Origin: Xylaria sp. FL1777
Lineage: Eukaryota > Ascomycota > Sordariomycetes > Xylariales > Xylariaceae
Assembly: GCA_022578965.1 (NCBI GenBank)
Contig: MU400522.1
Location: 248,001-312,000 of the forward strand
Reading direction: 5' to 3'
DNA length: 64,000 nucleotides
How positions within the stretch are numbered: position 1 is the first letter of the stretch; every line of letters starts with the position of its first letter. Below the pieces are notes generated by a model that saw only the letters and a list, made by a program, of their open reading frames with translations, ran no database searches and was not told where the DNA came from. This document shows, piece by piece, positions 61,499 through 64,000 of the stretch. The translations under genes were made by a program, and so were the position numbers.

Positions 61499-63363
61499 TC
61501 AAGTAGAAAATAGATGCCCGACAGGCGGTGTTAAAGAGACGACCACGAAGCTAGTTGGTATGCACTTAATATCAAGCTCGGCTGAGAGAAGCGACCCGGC
61601 TGGGTCTCCGCCGGGCGGGTCGGTGGTAACACGTATCGCAAGGAGCGACATTAACCGCAGATAATAGCGACCATGGTACTTATTGATTTCATTCAGGACA
61701 GGTGGAAGAGATATTTGAGCCCCTGTGGTTGACACCCAGCTCCAGCTAGGGACATAAGACGAACTTTGTCTAGCTAGACTGTCTCAGCGTGCTTCTAATT
61801 TCCATGTGAGATCGATATGGATGGTGTTTTTCCAAAGCCCAGCGATATAGGTATCACCACAACATTCTCGAAATATAATTGCGACTCCTGACAAGGCTAT
61901 GTATGAATCTATCAGACTCCTTTGTGAGGTCTGAGACCACATATACGGAGGCGATGGCCCGCCATTTGTCATGTCATGGGTCAATTCCTTGGATTCTAGA
62001 GCTTTCAGGCTCAGCCTTATAGTGTTCCACCGCTAGCCTTGAATATTTATATGTTGTGGTAGTGGAACATGGTCGGTCCTTCGTGCCTATAGTCATAAAG
62101 GCGGGATCGGGATCGACTCTGCAGAGAATGCATCCGAGACACTCCCAAAAAATCTGGTTCTTCGCGAAATGAACAACACGCGTTGCTAGGAATCGCTCCT
62201 GGACGACCCAATCACGTGTACCCAGCGGTGTATACTCGATTTCGTCATACTACGTTGAGTCATTCCAGCACACCCAAAGCTGGTCATCGGATTTGTTACC
62301 AAAAGGTTGGAAATCACTCTTGACCAGAAACGGGTACAGGAACCTCCTGTCTCCTCTTCTCTCTTGAAAAAGCCCTTCAGTGGAAGGACTGTACGACAAA
62401 CCCACTGCGGATATGTTGCAGTATGAGTTGCGGTAAACGTTCACCCTGCTTTGGGTCTGATGGTGCCAGTCTGCAAGAGAGTCTTGGGATATACATAAGA
62501 AGTCGATCTAGAGATACCCGAGCTGATGGACGAGGAGGGGGGCGTCGCGGAATGTAGGCGGCAGGTTATTGATGGAAATGGAGGTATAAAATTCCAGTTC
62601 TGTGGTTTTTGTGAGCTTAAGAATGTCCTCTGCGGCTCCCCAGCGATGGGAGAGCGTCCAATAAGGATAGGGGCCATTCCCTAGTAAGAACTCTCACGTC
62701 CTCTGCGTTCCGTGAACGAATAACACTAGTATTGGCATCTTGTACATCAATTACACGGCTAGGGAGGAAGCATGAGGCTCTCCTGCTTTGAGGATAGCAA
62801 TGCTCATGTTGTGCTTCACACTGGAACATCCATGTTTTACTTATCCGTAAATCTCGGGGTGATCTAAGTGTAGAGTCGAGTTTCGACTACGCGGGAGATT
62901 TCAATTCACTCAATAGATCACGGATCCAGGGTTTATAGCTAGAAGAAAACTTGTTTTCACTTGAGAAACATACTGGAATGTATAAGAACTATCCATGAGC
63001 GTTGTGCTACCTTACAACTGAGGCTTGGAGCTTCATAAACTTACTTGTCAGTTCAAAGCCAGCAGCCCACGAACTCGTAACTTTAAAATCAACTTTCATG
63101 GAATCCGTCTTCCCTCCCAATCCACTTCCGTGTGTATTGTAAAATATTTCGAACTTTTGAGTGCCTATACTGTCTTCCGGCATCGCAGGACGGGGGCTAT
63201 GCTTCGCCCACAGCCAGGCACAGATGACGCAATCCGTTTTGCTCGCCACGAAGTCGTCATAGTTTTGGTGATGTGGTATACTAATTCCTATGGAGGCTAT
63301 AGAGTTGTCATGACATATTACTACTGCACACGTCTGGCACAGTAACCCTCCTGCGTCATCCAT
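61499..63363 (-). pseudogene. HET-domain (heterokaryon incompatibility) pseudogene
   Basis: The first exon is 63363-63016, with LCQTCAVV, YDDFVASKTDCVICAWLW and a GTAAGG donor. It joins in phase 0 to an exon starting 62886 (SKLDSTLRSPRD...ISKTWMFQCEAQHEHC). The HET domain follows: PSRVIDVQD, YWTLSHRWGAAEDILKL, NNLPPTFRDA, DSLADWHHQTQSRVNVYRNSYCNIS, then RDWVVQERFLATRVVHF and NQIFWEC, and near the end ALSGVA, YIAGLWKNTI and PSWSWVS. HET proteins trigger cell death when unlike hyphae fuse. The gene is broken: an extra base in a CCCC run (complement of 62670-62673) shifts frame; stops lie at 62508-62510, 62250-62252, 61974-61976 and 61784-61786; and a 4-bp repeat at 61898-61905 shifts frame again. 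Two of the stops replace a Trp codon (TGG to TAG), the change RIP makes most often. Confidence 0.87.
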
Positions 63364-63684
63364 GGGTTTGTTACGATGGTAGAGACGACGAAATGATTTA
63401 TTGAGTGATGAACCCCATCTGTTTCACGCTTTGGCTACGCGATCGTAGTGATGCTTACAAGCAGCGGGGCCCTCATGCAAGCCACTTAGGTACATGAACC
63501 ATCAGTGTTCACGAGGGGCAATGTGGTAAGGCAGATAGGTAGGGTTGATTGTATTTGGCACAAGCTAGTTTGGAGAGCATGACCAATGACACCCGCAGGA
63601 GAATTTCTGCTTCATTAGTTTTTTGCTTTAATGAGGGTTAATGACATGAACTCCCTGGAAGCCCAATAACTACTCTTTACACAC
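63364..63684. other. Intergenic, no gene seen
   Basis: About 320 bases between the HET pseudogene start and the broken gene at the right edge; probably the HET promoter. Confidence 0.5.
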
Positions 63685-64000
63685 TCAATCTGAACCGGTG
63701 GACAATGAATCAAGCACAGACGTAGTACACGGCAGAAATCGAAACGCCCCCAACGCCTCCAACGCCTCACTGTCGAACACTTTCCAAGCATCTTTATACA
63801 CCTAATACCTGCACCACGCGATTTCTTGTTCGCTGAGTTTGCCATCTGAGTACAGTCGGTAGTAATCAGATCTCAACTAGGAGAATTAATGTCAGAGTGT
63901 CATATTTCCAGAGACAGGATTCCGCTTACCTCCAGCCTATAGGCGCTGCCGAATTTCTCATTTAGCACCTCTCGCAGTTTTTGCCCGTTAATCGAGGAGG
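63685..64000 (-). pseudogene. 3' part of an unidentified gene, cut by the window edge and broken by a stop
   Basis: The minus strand enters from the right edge with an exon (64000-63930) encoding INGQKLREVLNEKFGSAYRLE. It ends at a GTAAGC donor and resumes at 63876 after a CTCCTAG acceptor with RSDYYRLYSDGKLSEQEIAW. The frame then meets a TAG at 63802-63804 and runs on as YKDAWKVFDSEALEALGAF to a TGA at 63685-63687. The sequence on both sides of the TAG is protein-like and collinear, so the TAG looks like a point mutation (TGG to TAG is possible) or an unseen intron. The family is not recognised. Confidence 0.55.

Noticed and set aside
1..64000. Biosynthetic gene cluster, CRISPR array or bacterial-type operon
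   Set aside because: No polyketide or peptide synthetase, terpene cyclase or regulator cluster is present; genes have introns and spacing of a fungal nucleus; no direct-repeat array with spacers is seen.

Overview
The window looks like nuclear DNA of a filamentous ascomycete (Pezizomycotina, probably Sordariomycetes). The genes have short GT-AG introns of about 45-150 nt with CTAAC/CTGAC-like branch sites. The gene families are typical of the group: a second PKA catalytic subunit, a WSC-domain surface protein, a TBC/GRAM Rab-GAP, a HET-domain gene, and a HeLo-like plus ankyrin protein. Gene density is low, with long gene-free stretches between islands of one to three genes. The species cannot be named from the sequence alone.

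Left part (1-12.5 kb): a His/Ser/Lys-rich low-complexity protein (701-1474 +); a four-helix membrane protein rebuilt here from three exons (4506-5355 -); a tRNA-Ala(AGC) whose 3' trailer carries a second T-arm-like hairpin (7307-7378 -); and a PKA catalytic subunit of the second type (8619-10061 -).

Centre left (12.5-20 kb): a 1138-residue GRAM-TBC-EF-hand Rab-GAP (12499-15973 +) and a secreted multi-WSC protein with a long Ser-Pro-Gly repeat (16719-19834 +). From 20 to 29.8 kb there is almost nothing coding apart from one possible Cys-rich mini-exon, a perfect inverted repeat and simple repeats.

Centre (29.8-47.1 kb): a phosphoinositide-specific phospholipase C (29846-32403 -), a 97-residue cupin (34658-35038 +), a long non-coding stretch with a possible decayed mobile element at 36.0-37.5 kb, and a 1138-residue serine-rich protein with an N-myristoylation signal (43595-47070 +).

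Right part (47.6-64 kb): an intron-containing tRNA-Leu(AAG); a very GC-rich, frame-disrupted short-chain dehydrogenase (48228-49193 -); an SRA-YDG domain protein (50267-51691 -); a mitochondrial serine O-acyltransferase of cysteine synthesis (53319-54902 -); a 332-residue fungal protein of unknown function (55605-56711 +); a six-exon, 983-residue HeLo-like/ankyrin protein (57497-60836 +); a HET-domain pseudogene with several stops and frameshifts (61499-63363 -); and a broken partial gene at the right edge. The last 8.5 kb reads as an accessory island of non-self-recognition or NLR-like genes with partial decay. Most genes here appear metabolically unrelated; no biosynthetic gene cluster is evident.
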